A stretch of 64,000 nucleotides of DNA, from NCBI GenBank assembly GCA_963834725.1, contig CAWICN010000001.1, forward strand, positions 4,774,001-4,838,000, in the 5' to 3' direction. Positions 52,404-60,209 of the stretch are shown one piece after another (position 1 is the stretch's first letter; every line of letters starts with the position of its first letter). A program made the position numbers and the translations under genes. The notes under the pieces were generated by a model. That model was given only the letters and a program-made list of their open reading frames with translations. It was not told the DNA's origin and did not search any database. The stretch comes from PALSA-693 sp963834725 (lineage in GTDB: Bacteria; Actinomycetota; Acidimicrobiia; Acidimicrobiales; Palsa-688).

Positions 52404-53756
52404 TCAGCTACCGCGCAACAGGTCAGCCACCTGGAACGCCAGATCCAACGACTGGCTGGCGTTGAGGCGGGGGTCGCACGCGGTCGTGTAGCGCAGCTCG
52501 AGATGGTTCTCGAGGATCTCGTCGGTCCCGCCCAGACACTCGGTCACGTTGTCACCGGTGAGCTCGATGTGAACTCCGCCCGGCCAGGCCCCCTCGGCCC
52601 GGCAGGTGGAGAAGAACTCCCGGATCTCAGTGAGCGCGTGATCAAAGTGACGGGTCTTGCGTCCACCCGGACCGTTGAACGTGTTGCCGTGCATGGGATC
52701 GCACGCCCACACCACCGGATGGCCGGCCGAGCGGACTCCCTCGAGCAGCGGCGGAAGCAAATCGGGGGTTCGGCCCGCCCCCAGCCGGGTGATGAGGGTC
52801 AAGCGGCCGGGCGTCCGATCCGGGTCGAGGATCGCGCAGAGGCCGACGACGTCCGCCACCGATGCGGCGGGGCCGATCTTGGCGGCCACCGGGTTCGACA
52901 GACCGGAGAGGAAGTCGAGGTGGGCGCCGTCGAGCCGCCGGGTACGCTCGCCGACCCAGACCAGATGGGCGGAGGTGTCGTACCAGTCGCCGGTCAGCGA
53001 ATCGCGTCGGGTCATAGCCTCCTCGAAGCCCAGGATGAGTGCCTCGTGACTGGTCCAGAAGTCGACCTGCTGCAGGGACGCCTCCCCGCCCAGGTTGATC
53101 CCGCACGCCCGCATGAACCGCAAGGCCCGGTCGATCTCGGCCGCCAGCGCTTCGTAGTGTTGACCGCCAGGACTGCCGGCGACGAACTGCTGATTCCAGG
53201 TGTGGACCTGCGACAGGTCGGCGAAGCCTCCCTTGGTAAAGGCGCGCAGCAGGTTGAGGGTGGAGGCAGATTGGTGGTAGGCGGTGACCATCCGGCTCGG
53301 GTCGGGCCTGCGGGCCGTTTCCGTCGGGGCTTCGTCGTTGACGAAATGACCGCGGAAGCTCGGCAGGGTACGTCCGTCGATGAGCTCGGTCGGCGAAGAG
53401 CGGGGCTTGGCGAACTGCCCGGCGATGCGGCCCAGCTTGACCACCGGCAGGCCGGCGCCGTAGGTGAGCACGATCGCCATCTGCAGGATGACCTTGAGCT
53501 TGTCCCGGATGCTGTCGGCGGTGAAGTCGTGGAACGACTCGGCGCAGTCGCCCGCGTGGAGGAGAAAGGCGTCGCCTGCGGCCACCTCGGCGAGGGCCCG
53601 CTCGAGGCTCCGCGCCTCGCCCGCGAATACCAGCGGAGGCAATCCGGAGAGGGTTTTGAGGGTCTGCTCCAGCGCGTGCGGATCGGGCCAGTCAGGCTGT
53701 TGCTCGGCGGGGCATTCCCGCCATCTGCTCGGGGTCCAGGACCGGTCCATAGGCAT
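52404..53756 (-). CDS. aroG: 3-deoxy-7-phosphoheptulonate synthase, class II
   Basis: 450 aa, first step of the shikimate pathway (PEP plus erythrose 4-phosphate). Class II signatures: WRECPAEQQPDWPD, LLHAGDCAESF with the metal-ligand cysteine, KLGRIAGQFAKPRS, WVGERTRRLDGAHLDFLSG, VWACDPMHGNT and ECLGG. ATG start. Divergent from nadD with 65 bases between. Likely feedback regulated, as in Mycobacterium, but not visible from sequence. Confidence 0.96.
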   Translation of the reverse strand: MPMDRSWTPSRWRECPAEQQPDWPDPHALEQTLKTLSGLPPLVFAGEARSLERALAEVAAGDAFLLHAGDCAESFHDFTADSIRDKLKVILQMAIVLTYGAGLPVVKLGRIAGQFAKPRSSPTELIDGRTLPSFRGHFVNDEAPTETARRPDPSRMVTAYHQSASTLNLLRAFTKGGFADLSQVHTWNQQFVAGSPGGQHYEALAAEIDRALRFMRACGINLGGEASLQQVDFWTSHEALILGFEEAMTRRDSLTGDWYDTSAHLVWVGERTRRLDGAHLDFLSGLSNPVAAKIGPAASVADVVGLCAILDPDRTPGRLTLITRLGAGRTPDLLPPLLEGVRSAGHPVVWACDPMHGNTFNGPGGRKTRHFDHALTEIREFFSTCRAEGAWPGGVHIELTGDNVTECLGGTDEILENHLELRYTTACDPRLNASQSLDLAFQVADLLRGS

Positions 53757-53806
53757 CTAGCGTGGCGGAAACCGCGGCCGAGAGCAAAGCAGTTGACGCG
53801 ATCCCG

Positions 53807-53812
53807 TATCGT
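53807..53812 (+). promoter_or_regulatory. -10 element of nadD (probably leaderless)
   Basis: TATCGT ends 9 bases before the ATG at 53822, with no Shine-Dalgarno. Confidence 0.4.
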
Positions 53813-53821
53813 CGGACGGTT

Positions 53822-54417
53822 ATGGGTCAGCGGATCGGGATCTTCGGCGGCACCTTCGATCCCATCCATGTCGGGCACCTGGTGGCAGCCGTCAACGCCA
53901 AGGCGGCATTGCACCTGGACCGCGTCCTCCTGGTGGTGGCCAATGTGCCCTGGCAGAAGACGAGCGACCGGGCCGTGAGCTCGGCCCTCGACCGCCTGGC
54001 CCTGGTGGCCGCAGCGGTGGGCGAGGTCCCAGGACTGGAGGCCAGCGCCATCGAGATCGAACGCGGGGGGAGTCGTACACGGTCGACACCCTGGACCAGC
54101 TCAAGGAGGCGGCCCCCGATGACGAGCTTTTCCTGATCGTCGGCTGGGATGTGGCCGCCGTCCTGACGACCTGGGCCCGCCACGAGAGGATTCAGCGGCT
54201 GGCCACCCTGGTTGTGGTCAACCGACCTGGTGCGGGGCGACCGCGCCGGCTCGACGATGACGGGTGGAAGGTGGTGGAGGTGACGGTTCCCAACCTGGAG
54301 ATTTCGAGCACCGACCTGCGCGCCCGGGCCGTTGATGGCCGCCCGCTCGATTACCTCGTCCCAGAGTCGGTTGTCCGCTGCATACGATCCCGCGGTATGT
54401 ACGCTGGGGGCGGATGA
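53822..54417 (+). pseudogene. nadD: Nicotinate-nucleotide adenylyltransferase, frameshifted
   Basis: The first part has MGQRIGIFGGTFDPIHVGHL (HxGH nucleotidyltransferase motif) and runs to IEIERGG. A G6 tract at 54065-54070 appears one base short; with one more G, reading continues GESYTVDTLDQLKEAAPDDELFLIVGWD (in parts) into the second part with ISSTDLRARAVDGRPLDYLVP. NadD makes NaAD in NAD synthesis and is usually essential, so an assembly or sequencing error, or programmed slippage, is more likely than loss. The 3' end overlaps the next start (ATGA). Confidence 0.85.
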
Positions 54418-54698
54418 CGACTGTCCGCCCAGTACCTACTGTCGGCGCAGTGCCTCCGAAGGTTGCACCCGCTGATGCAGAGGGTGGGGACGCCGGCGAG
54501 CGGCAGCGTCGCCGGCGGCACCGCCGGCTGGTACGGGAAGAGCTGCTGACGGTTGGCGTCCTTTTGCTCGCCCTGGTTGTCACCCTGGTGGTGCTGGGGC
54601 TGCAATGGCTGGACAGCGGTCAACCAAACACTGCAAGTGCAGGCAGTTCGTACGCAGTCGGCACCGCCATTCACACAATCTTGGGAGGTCATACGTGA
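54414..54698 (+). CDS. Small membrane protein between nadD and rsfS
   Basis: 94 aa, N-terminal basic region (RQRRRRHRRLVREELL), one transmembrane helix (TVGVLLLALVVTLVVLGLQWL) and a short extracytoplasmic tail. The ATG overlaps the nadD stop and its TGA overlaps a downstream GTG. A LytR-type attenuator gene is often found at this position in Actinobacteria; this protein is too short to be one. Function unknown. Confidence 0.7.
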   Translation: MTTVRPVPTVGAVPPKVAPADAEGGDAGERQRRRRHRRLVREELLTVGVLLLALVVTLVVLGLQWLDSGQPNTASAGSSYAVGTAIHTILGGHT

Positions 54699-54724
54699 CG
54701 AAAGCGCCAGGCCCGCGCCGGTGA
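54695..54724 (+). CDS. Nine-codon leader peptide before rsfS
   Basis: GTG at 54695 preceded by GGGAGG at an ideal distance encodes MTKAPGPRR and stops at TGA 54722-54724, which overlaps the GTG of rsfS (54721). The GTG itself overlaps the upstream gene's TGA. It could be a coupling mini-ORF, or the true rsfS start followed by a frameshift. Confidence 0.45.
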   Translation: MTKAPGPRR

Positions 54725-55152
54725 GCGCACCGGTATCGCCCTCGGGCGACCAGTCCAGCATCGGTCTCGACCGGGTTCGGGACTGGTGTGAGGTTGCCGC
54801 CCGAGCCGCTTGGGCCAAAGGCGGTGAGGACAGCCTGATCCTGTTAGTCGGGGAGGTGCTGCCCATCACCGATGCCTTCGTTATCACCGGCGGGTCCAAC
54901 CCCCGACAGGTGCGCACCATCGTCGAGGAGGTGGAGGAGCAGGTCAAACGGGCCGGGGGCCCGGCTCCTCTCCGCATCGAAGGCTTGGATGATGCCCGCT
55001 GGGTGCTGATGGATTACGGCGACTTTGTCGTCCACGTGCTGCTTCGGGAAGCTCGCGAGTTCTACCGTCTCGAGCGGCTCTGGGCCGACGCCGAGTTGTG
55101 GCCCTGGGAAGGGGATCAGAGGGATCAGCGGGTGAACGCCGGCGGCGCGTAG
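54721..55152 (+). CDS. rsfS: Ribosomal silencing factor RsfS
   Basis: 143 aa. RsfS/DUF143 fold: LDRVRDWCEVAARAAWAKGGEDSLILLVGEVLPITDAFVITGGSNPRQVRTIVEEVEEQ (in parts), GLDDARWVLMDYGDFVVHVL and FYRLERLWADAE. It binds ribosomal protein L14 and blocks 30S joining during starvation. GTG start at the end of the mini-ORF. Conserved downstream of nadD. Confidence 0.92.
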   Translation: MSAPVSPSGDQSSIGLDRVRDWCEVAARAAWAKGGEDSLILLVGEVLPITDAFVITGGSNPRQVRTIVEEVEEQVKRAGGPAPLRIEGLDDARWVLMDYGDFVVHVLLREAREFYRLERLWADAELWPWEGDQRDQRVNAGGA

Positions 55153-55191
55153 GGCCGCCCATACGATAAATGCGATAAAACTGCCCGTGCC

Positions 55192-56007
55192 ATGCCCTCG
55201 CGTGCCGACCCACCGTCCGACCGCGTCCGGGAGACGCCGCTCGCCGGCGGGAAACTGAACAGGGTCGTCAGGATCGGCGAAACGGTGCACCGTCCGACGG
55301 GCTCGTGGACCCCGATGGTTCACGCCCTGCTGCGCTACGTCCGGGCCCGGGGATTCACCCTGGGCCCGGAGCCACTTGGCTTCGACGCCCAGGGCCGCGA
55401 GGTGCTCTCGTATCTCGACGGCAGCACAGTGAGCACTGCCTTTCCGTGGCCGGCCTGGGTCTGGCAGGAGGACCTGCTGGGGGAAGTTGGACGCGCCGCG
55501 GCCCGCTACCACGCCGCCGTGGCCGGTTTTCGCCCGGCCGGGCTGATCCCCTGGCACTGGGGACCGGCCGAGCTCCAGGCCGATCAAGTCGTTTGTCACA
55601 ACGACCTGGGTCCCTACAACGTGGTGGTCAGGGACGGCCGGCTGCGCGGCATCATCGACTGGGACCTCATCTTTCCGGGGACCATTCGGTCAGAGCTCGC
55701 TTTTATCGCCTGGCAGTGGGTGCCGCTGCAAGACCCGTACATTGCGAGCGCGTTCGGATGGCAGGATCGCGATGGCCTTGGTCGCCGGCTCCGGATCCTG
55801 CTTGACGGCTACGGGTTGGCCGATCGGTCCGGGTTCATCGACGACGTGGTTGTTCGGGTCAAGCAGAACCGAGACGTGATCGTGCGCCGGGCGAGGGAAG
55901 GTGTCACCGCCTACGTCGAACTCGAGCGGCTGGGCCACGTGGCCGGCATGAATCGGGCCGTCGCGTTCCTCTCCGATGAGGGGGCAAGCCTCCAGGCCGA
56001 GCTGTAG
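55192..56007 (+). CDS. Aminoglycoside phosphotransferase-family kinase
   Basis: 271 aa, APH/choline kinase fold. Catalytic HxDxxxxN is VCHNDLGPYNV and the metal-binding segment is IIDWDLIFPG. ATG start; AT-rich ATACGATAAATGCGATAAAA (55161-55180) just upstream may be the promoter. The substrate is not known; members of this family phosphorylate many small molecules and not only antibiotics. Distance from rsfS 39 bases. Confidence 0.82.
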   Translation: MPSRADPPSDRVRETPLAGGKLNRVVRIGETVHRPTGSWTPMVHALLRYVRARGFTLGPEPLGFDAQGREVLSYLDGSTVSTAFPWPAWVWQEDLLGEVGRAAARYHAAVAGFRPAGLIPWHWGPAELQADQVVCHNDLGPYNVVVRDGRLRGIIDWDLIFPGTIRSELAFIAWQWVPLQDPYIASAFGWQDRDGLGRRLRILLDGYGLADRSGFIDDVVVRVKQNRDVIVRRAREGVTAYVELERLGHVAGMNRAVAFLSDEGASLQAEL

Positions 56008-56239
56008 CTCATCATCCTTCATCTATGAGGGAGTCTCGGCATTTATGGGGGAGCCGTGTCGATGAGTTGGGCCGTGGTTGATTTCGCCTTGCGAGGATTT
56101 CTGCCAGATCGGACGGTGAGGGGCAATCCGCCCGGTCAAGTGGGGAACGCGAGCTCGACGACTGACGAGGGCAGGTGCGTCGGGCTCGCCCCCCCAATGT
56201 TCGATGGCCCGATCCGGGTCGTGCCGGCGGCTGACGACG

Positions 56240-57073
56240 TCAGGGCTTCTCGGCCACAAAGGTATTGACCATCTCCCCGAGCCCTTCGATCCGGGTGGTC
56301 ACGACCTGGCCGTCCTGGAGGAAGACCGGTGGGGTTCTGGCCGCACCCACCCCGTCGGGGGTCCCGGTGAAGATGAGATCTCCGGGCCGGAGGGTCATGA
56401 CCGTGCTGGCGTAGCTCACGACGGCGACAGGGTCGAACAGCAGGTCGGAGGTCCGAGCGTCCTGCATGATCTGACCGTCCACGAGGCACATGACGGCCAG
56501 GTCGGGCCGGACGCCCCCCACGTCGTCAGGTGTCACCAGCGCCGGTCCGACCGGCGAGGAGGACTCCCAGGTCTTGCCCTGCAGCCACTGGGTGGTGCGC
56601 CGCTGCCAGTCCCGCATGCTGACGTCGTTGCCGATCGAGAAGCCCGCGATGGCGGCCATGGCCTCCCCCTCGCCGGCCTTTCGTACCGTTCGGCCGATGA
56701 CGACCACGAGCTCGGCCTCCCAGTCCACCCGCTCCGAGGCGGCTGGCAGGACAATCTCGTCGTAGGGACCGGTCAGGGCGTCGGCGAACTTGGCGAACAG
56801 CGATGGATAGGACGGGACCTCCCCGCCGGACTCCTGCACGTGGCGCAGGTAATTGAGCCCGACACAAAAGACCTTGGACGGCCGGGGAACGATCGGCCCG
56901 AGCTCGACGGAGTCCCGTGGGGTCCGCCGACCGTCGGCGCCGGCCCGGGTCGGCCAGTCGTCTCCTGTAGCCAAAAGCTCACCCACGTCGCCGTAGGGAA
57001 GGAAGACGACGTCGCCGCTATCGACCCGCGCCGCGCTGGTGCCGGTGTCGGTGCGAACTGTGACGAGTTGCAT
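56240..57073 (-). CDS. Fumarylacetoacetate hydrolase-family protein
   Basis: 277 aa. FAH fold: KVFCVGLNYLRHVQESG, the metal-binding glutamates in VDWEAELVVVIGRTVRKA, GFSIGNDVSMRDWQRRTTQWLQGKTWESSSPVGPAL (in parts) and GDLIFTGTPDGVG. Likely acts on an acylpyruvate or 2-hydroxyhepta-diene-dioate type substrate, which suits aromatic degradation, but the exact reaction is unknown. ATG at 57073 has AGGA 7 bases upstream. Divergent or convergent partners give no functional link. Confidence 0.88.
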   Translation of the reverse strand: MQLVTVRTDTGTSAARVDSGDVVFLPYGDVGELLATGDDWPTRAGADGRRTPRDSVELGPIVPRPSKVFCVGLNYLRHVQESGGEVPSYPSLFAKFADALTGPYDEIVLPAASERVDWEAELVVVIGRTVRKAGEGEAMAAIAGFSIGNDVSMRDWQRRTTQWLQGKTWESSSPVGPALVTPDDVGGVRPDLAVMCLVDGQIMQDARTSDLLFDPVAVVSYASTVMTLRPGDLIFTGTPDGVGAARTPPVFLQDGQVVTTRIEGLGEMVNTFVAEKP

Positions 57074-57129
57074 GGCGGCATCCTGCCAGATCGCCATGGG
57101 CCGCCTGCTCAAATGGGTCCGTCAGGGTA

Positions 57130-57564
57130 TTAGCCCGGTGCGTGGATACTGAGCCGCCGCTGCTCGATGACGAGGCAGCGGTCCTCGACGTAGAGCAACC
57201 CGGCGTCGGCGGCGATGGCTCGCGCCTCGGTGGAGGCGATCCCGAGCTGGAGCCACAGGGCGGTCGCACCGGCCGCAACGGCCTGCCGGGCGATGTCCGG
57301 CGTCTGGGCCGACGGCCGAAAGACGTCGACCAGGCCGACCTGCTCGGGGACGTCGGCAAGCGTCCGGTATACCGTCTGGCCGAGGATCTCTTCCTCGTGC
57401 GGATTGACGGGGATGATGCGCCAGCCGTGCTGCTGCATGTAGGCAGGGACGGTATGGGCGGCCTTCTCCGGTGCCGAGCTGGCCCCGACCACGGTGATGG
57501 TCTGGTAAATCTTCAGGATCTGCTCGACGATGGCATCGGTATCGAGGGCATCCGTATCGACCAC
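57130..57564 (-). CDS. CoA-binding domain protein (YccU-like)
   Basis: 144 aa. Rossmann-type CoA-binding fold: TITVVGASSAPEKAAHTVPAYMQQHGWRIIPVNPHEEEILGQTVYRTLADVP (in parts) and the later VEDRCLVIEQRR. No ligase domain. Family proteins are of unclear function. GTG start. Upstream of the FAH gene by 56 bases on the same strand and possibly cotranscribed. Confidence 0.9.
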   Translation of the reverse strand: MVDTDALDTDAIVEQILKIYQTITVVGASSAPEKAAHTVPAYMQQHGWRIIPVNPHEEEILGQTVYRTLADVPEQVGLVDVFRPSAQTPDIARQAVAAGATALWLQLGIASTEARAIAADAGLLYVEDRCLVIEQRRLSIHAPG

Positions 57565-57629
57565 GAATTCAGCGTATCGCGTTGGGCCAAGAGCGGACTC
57601 TGATCACACCCCTCCTCCTGGGACCGCCC

Positions 57630-58631
57630 TCAACCCTCGGAGGGCACCGTCGCGAGCAGGGCGGCTTCCCGCCCGGGGTCGAGCCCGATGATCCCGTCCG
57701 ACAGGCTGGCGGGATCTCCCTCGCGTTGGAGCCAGGACCAGGTGTCGGCCACCGTGTCGGTTACCGGGCGGCACCGAAGGCCCTGCGCCAGCGCCGCGGA
57801 TACATCGCCACTATGCAAGCCGGCCAGATCGCCATCGGGTGGTACCCAGATCGGCAACTCGGTCCAGGGCTCGATGCCCGCCGCGAGCACCAGGCCGGGA
57901 GCGACCCAGGTCAGCTGAGCCTGGCTGCTGGTAGCGGCCTTCACGGCGTGGAGGAGCGCACCCATTGTCGTGTGGCCAGCCACGCTCACGGTGTTGAAGA
58001 TACCCGACACGCCTCGCTCGGCAGAGGTCAGCAGCCAACGGGCCAGGTCCCGCCCGTCGATGTACTGGAGCGGCCGATCCTCCGGGCCCGGGGCCAGCAC
58101 CCGTCCGCCGCGCTCGATTCGCCGCAGCCACCAGGGCAGTCTCCCGACCCGTTCGTATGGACCGAGAATCAAGCCCGCTCGGGCCACCAGGGCGTGTGTC
58201 CCGAACGCCTGGAGGGTCGCCAGCTCCCCGCCTCGCTTGGCGGCTGCGTAGCCGGCCGCCTCGCTCGACGCCGGATCGCCATCGACGACCGGACCATCCT
58301 CGTCGAGTCCGTTGGGAATCGGCCATCGATACACCGATCGGCTCGAGACATAGGAGTAATGCCTTACCCGGCCCCGGAGAAGGGCGGCGGCATCACGGAC
58401 AGCGCACGGAGCGCCGCTCCAGGTGTCGATCGCGACATCCCATGATCTCGTCCCGATCGCAGCAGCCAGTGTCATGGGCTGCATCCGGTCGGCGTGGAGG
58501 GGCATCGCACCGCGTGAGGGCGGCCCGCTGACACCGCGCGTGACCGTGGTGACGGAGTCGCCGCGCGCCAACGCCTCTTCGACCACCGACCGCCCGACGT
58601 GGTGAGTACCACCGAGGACCAGAACATCCAT
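57630..58631 (-). CDS. NAD-dependent epimerase/dehydratase-family protein
   Basis: 333 aa, extended short-chain dehydrogenase fold. Nucleotide motif MDVLVLGGTHHVGRSVVEEAL (GGTxxxG); YVSSRSVY in place of a typical catalytic Ser; AAGYAAAKRGGEL carries the YxxxK pair (Tyr, Lys). Atypical SDR related to reductase/isoflavone-reductase-like proteins. ATG at 58631, probably leaderless. Regulated at a 24-bp palindrome in its promoter (see separate entry). Substrate unknown. Confidence 0.85.
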   Translation of the reverse strand: MDVLVLGGTHHVGRSVVEEALARGDSVTTVTRGVSGPPSRGAMPLHADRMQPMTLAAAIGTRSWDVAIDTWSGAPCAVRDAAALLRGRVRHYSYVSSRSVYRWPIPNGLDEDGPVVDGDPASSEAAGYAAAKRGGELATLQAFGTHALVARAGLILGPYERVGRLPWWLRRIERGGRVLAPGPEDRPLQYIDGRDLARWLLTSAERGVSGIFNTVSVAGHTTMGALLHAVKAATSSQAQLTWVAPGLVLAAGIEPWTELPIWVPPDGDLAGLHSGDVSAALAQGLRCRPVTDTVADTWSWLQREGDPASLSDGIIGLDPGREAALLATVPSEG

Positions 58632-58637
58632 AGGACG

Positions 58638-58666
58638 AGTGTACCTGCAACTGTGCAGTTGCAGGT
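58638..58666 (-). promoter_or_regulatory. 24-bp palindromic operator and -10 element of the epimerase-like gene
   Basis: ACCTGCAACTG-TG-CAGTTGCAGGT (58643-58666) has perfect 11-base arms and abuts TACACT (58638-58643 on the minus strand), which ends 6 bases before the ATG at 58631. A symmetric DNA-binding protein, such as a TetR or MarR type, is likely to bind. Regulator not identified. Confidence 0.7.
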
Positions 58667-59124
58667 CCAGGTGATGCCGTGCCGAACGAGGCCCGGCGGC
58701 CGAAGGTCGCTCCGGGGACCCGTGGGCGAGTTCGCACTTCGACACTTCCTCCCTTTTGCGGTGTTGGGGTCATTCAGATAGAAGGTATTTGGCCACCGAT
58801 CGTCGCCTGATTGCGAGGGGCTGGAAAAAACCCCCCGTGGTGACGGCATTGTGCCCGCTATTCAGTCGGAATTGGGACACGGTTTTCGCGACAAACTCCG
58901 GATATTTTCCCGGATCGAAACCACCTGAAATGGCAACTCGACGTGCGTCGCTCCTCCCGTCCGGGGCACGTATAGCACATGGCCTCTCCCTGATTCAAGG
59001 GTCCGGCTATTGGCAATGAGGCCATATCCGCGATAAGGTTCCCGGCTTTCAAGCTACGTACGGGTGGTCGCAGGGCCGAGTCCAAATCAGGGGTTTCGAA
59101 CGCTCCCTGTAGCAGCTTGACCGC

Positions 59125-59237
59125 GCCCTGAGGGTGCCCACCGAAAGGATGCCGTTGGACACTTACTAGGGTACGGGTCTTCTAATCAACAGACCTGTTC
59201 CCGCTCCGCAAGACCACCAGCTCGGCCCCCTCAGGGC
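59125..59237 (+). promoter_or_regulatory. Structured 5' leader of the Rpf-like gene
   Basis: GCCCTGAGGG (59125-59134) pairs perfectly with CCCTCAGGGC (59228-59237), closing a domain of about 93 bases. The 3' strand ends 7 bases before the AAGGAG ribosome site (59245-59250), so folding could control translation. Similar genes in Actinobacteria use a c-di-AMP riboswitch, but its conserved bases are not seen here. Confidence 0.45.
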
Positions 59238-59254
59238 ACGACCGAAGGAGTCCC

Positions 59255-60052
59255 ATGAAGCGACGAACAAGGCTGATCATGATCGGCTGTGCCATCGCTG
59301 GCACCTCTCCCGCGGCCGCGCAAGCGGCCTCCGCAACACCCATGGCCGGACTGGAGTTCGGCAACCCGAAATCGGCTCCTCGCGCCACTGTGAGTGAGTC
59401 TCCCCGACTCAGTGAGTCAGCCCGACTCGTGAAGGCGGCGCACGCCAGTGATGCGCCCCGGAGAGTTCATGCGCCGGTCGTGAGAGTGACCGTTAAGTCT
59501 AGAGACACTCTCACTGCGATCGGCGCACGAATCTCCCGGAGTTGGGAACAACTGGCCTCCTACAACCACCTTCCCAATCCGAATCTGATCTATCCAGATC
59601 AGGTCCTCAGTATCCCACCGGCGAATTACGTACCGGTGGCACTTCCGGTCCCGGCCCCGGTCGTCGAGACTGTGGCCGCCACGGAAACGGAGTCCGCCCC
59701 GGCTGCGCCGGCACGCTCCACCTACTCGGCCCCGGTTGCGCAGACCTATACCGCCCCGGCTGTCCAGGCGCCCGTCGCCTCCGCAGCGCCGGCACCTTCC
59801 GCCTCGGTTTCCGGTGTCTGGTCCTGCATTGCCCAGCACGAATCCGGTGGTAACCCGGCCACGAACACCGGCAACGGTTTCTACGGCATGTTCCAGGACA
59901 CCCAGTCGTCCTGGGTATCGGGTGGTGGCCTGGCCTACGCTTCGTCGGCGAGTCAGGCCTCCGCGGCGGCGCAGCTCATCGTCAACCAACGCATCCAGGC
60001 CCAACAGGGCTGGGGTGCGTGGCCGGTCAGCTCCGTGGCGTGCGGTGTGTAA
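59255..60052 (+). CDS. LysM and Rpf-like transglycosylase-domain secreted protein
   Basis: 265 aa. Signal peptide (MKRRTRLIMIGCAIAGTSPAAAQA), LysM domain (residues 77-121, VKSRDTLTAIGARISRSWEQLASYNHLPNPN... PDQVLSIP), Pro/Ala-rich linker and C-terminal lysozyme-like Rpf domain: VWSCIAQHESGGNPATNTGNGFYGMFQ (in parts), with likely catalytic Glu196 and two cysteines (SVACGV). It probably cleaves peptidoglycan during growth or resuscitation. ATG behind AAGGAG. Confidence 0.88.
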   Translation: MKRRTRLIMIGCAIAGTSPAAAQAASATPMAGLEFGNPKSAPRATVSESPRLSESARLVKAAHASDAPRRVHAPVVRVTVKSRDTLTAIGARISRSWEQLASYNHLPNPNLIYPDQVLSIPPANYVPVALPVPAPVVETVAATETESAPAAPARSTYSAPVAQTYTAPAVQAPVASAAPAPSASVSGVWSCIAQHESGGNPATNTGNGFYGMFQDTQSSWVSGGGLAYASSASQASAAAQLIVNQRIQAQQGWGAWPVSSVACGV

Positions 60053-60094
60053 CTACTGAACGCCAGCGGGAGGTTCACCCTTCCCGGTCTTACT

Positions 60095-60129
60095 GAGGAG
60101 AGGCACCAGTCCGGCTGGTGCCTCTCCTC
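60095..60129. terminator. Strong hairpin terminator after the Rpf-like gene
   Basis: GAGGAGAGGCACCAG / CTGGTGCCTCTCCTC, a perfect 15-bp stem with 5-base loop. It lies between convergent genes, so it may end both. No T-run. Confidence 0.8.
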
Positions 60130-60130
60130 G

Positions 60131-60189
60131 CGTTCGGGGGTGGATCCGGGCGTTCGGGGGTGGATCCGGGCGTTCGGGGTGGACCCGGT
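60131..60189. repeat. 20-bp tandem repeat, nearly 3 copies
   Basis: CGTTCGGGGGTGGATCCGGG at 60131-60150 and 60151-60170, then a degenerate 19-base copy. Directly after the terminator hairpin. Confidence 0.95.
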
Positions 60190-60209
60190 GGGCCGGCCCA
60201 GGCGGGTGG

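Larger units (their letters stand above)
58632..59254. other. 623-bp intergenic region holding an operator, and a structured leader
   Basis: The left end carries the epimerase promoter (next entry). The middle (58746-59120) is A/T richer, with no coding signal; possible short reading frames on either strand lack ribosome sites and family features. The right end carries the leader of the Rpf-like gene. Confidence 0.5.

Noticed and set aside
51563..52465. Valine-rich open frame opposite the glucosaminidase gene
   Set aside because: Antisense image of a threonine-rich coding tract.
55192..56007. Antibiotic resistance gene
   Set aside because: The kinase fold is shared by many non-resistance enzymes and no specific resistance subfamily is recognisable.
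58756..59019. Possible small protein in the intergenic region
   Set aside because: No ribosome site, atypical composition and no family resemblance.
59040..59250. c-di-AMP (ydaO) riboswitch before the Rpf-like gene
   Set aside because: Position is suggestive but the conserved sequence blocks could not be found by eye; only a long helix is supported.
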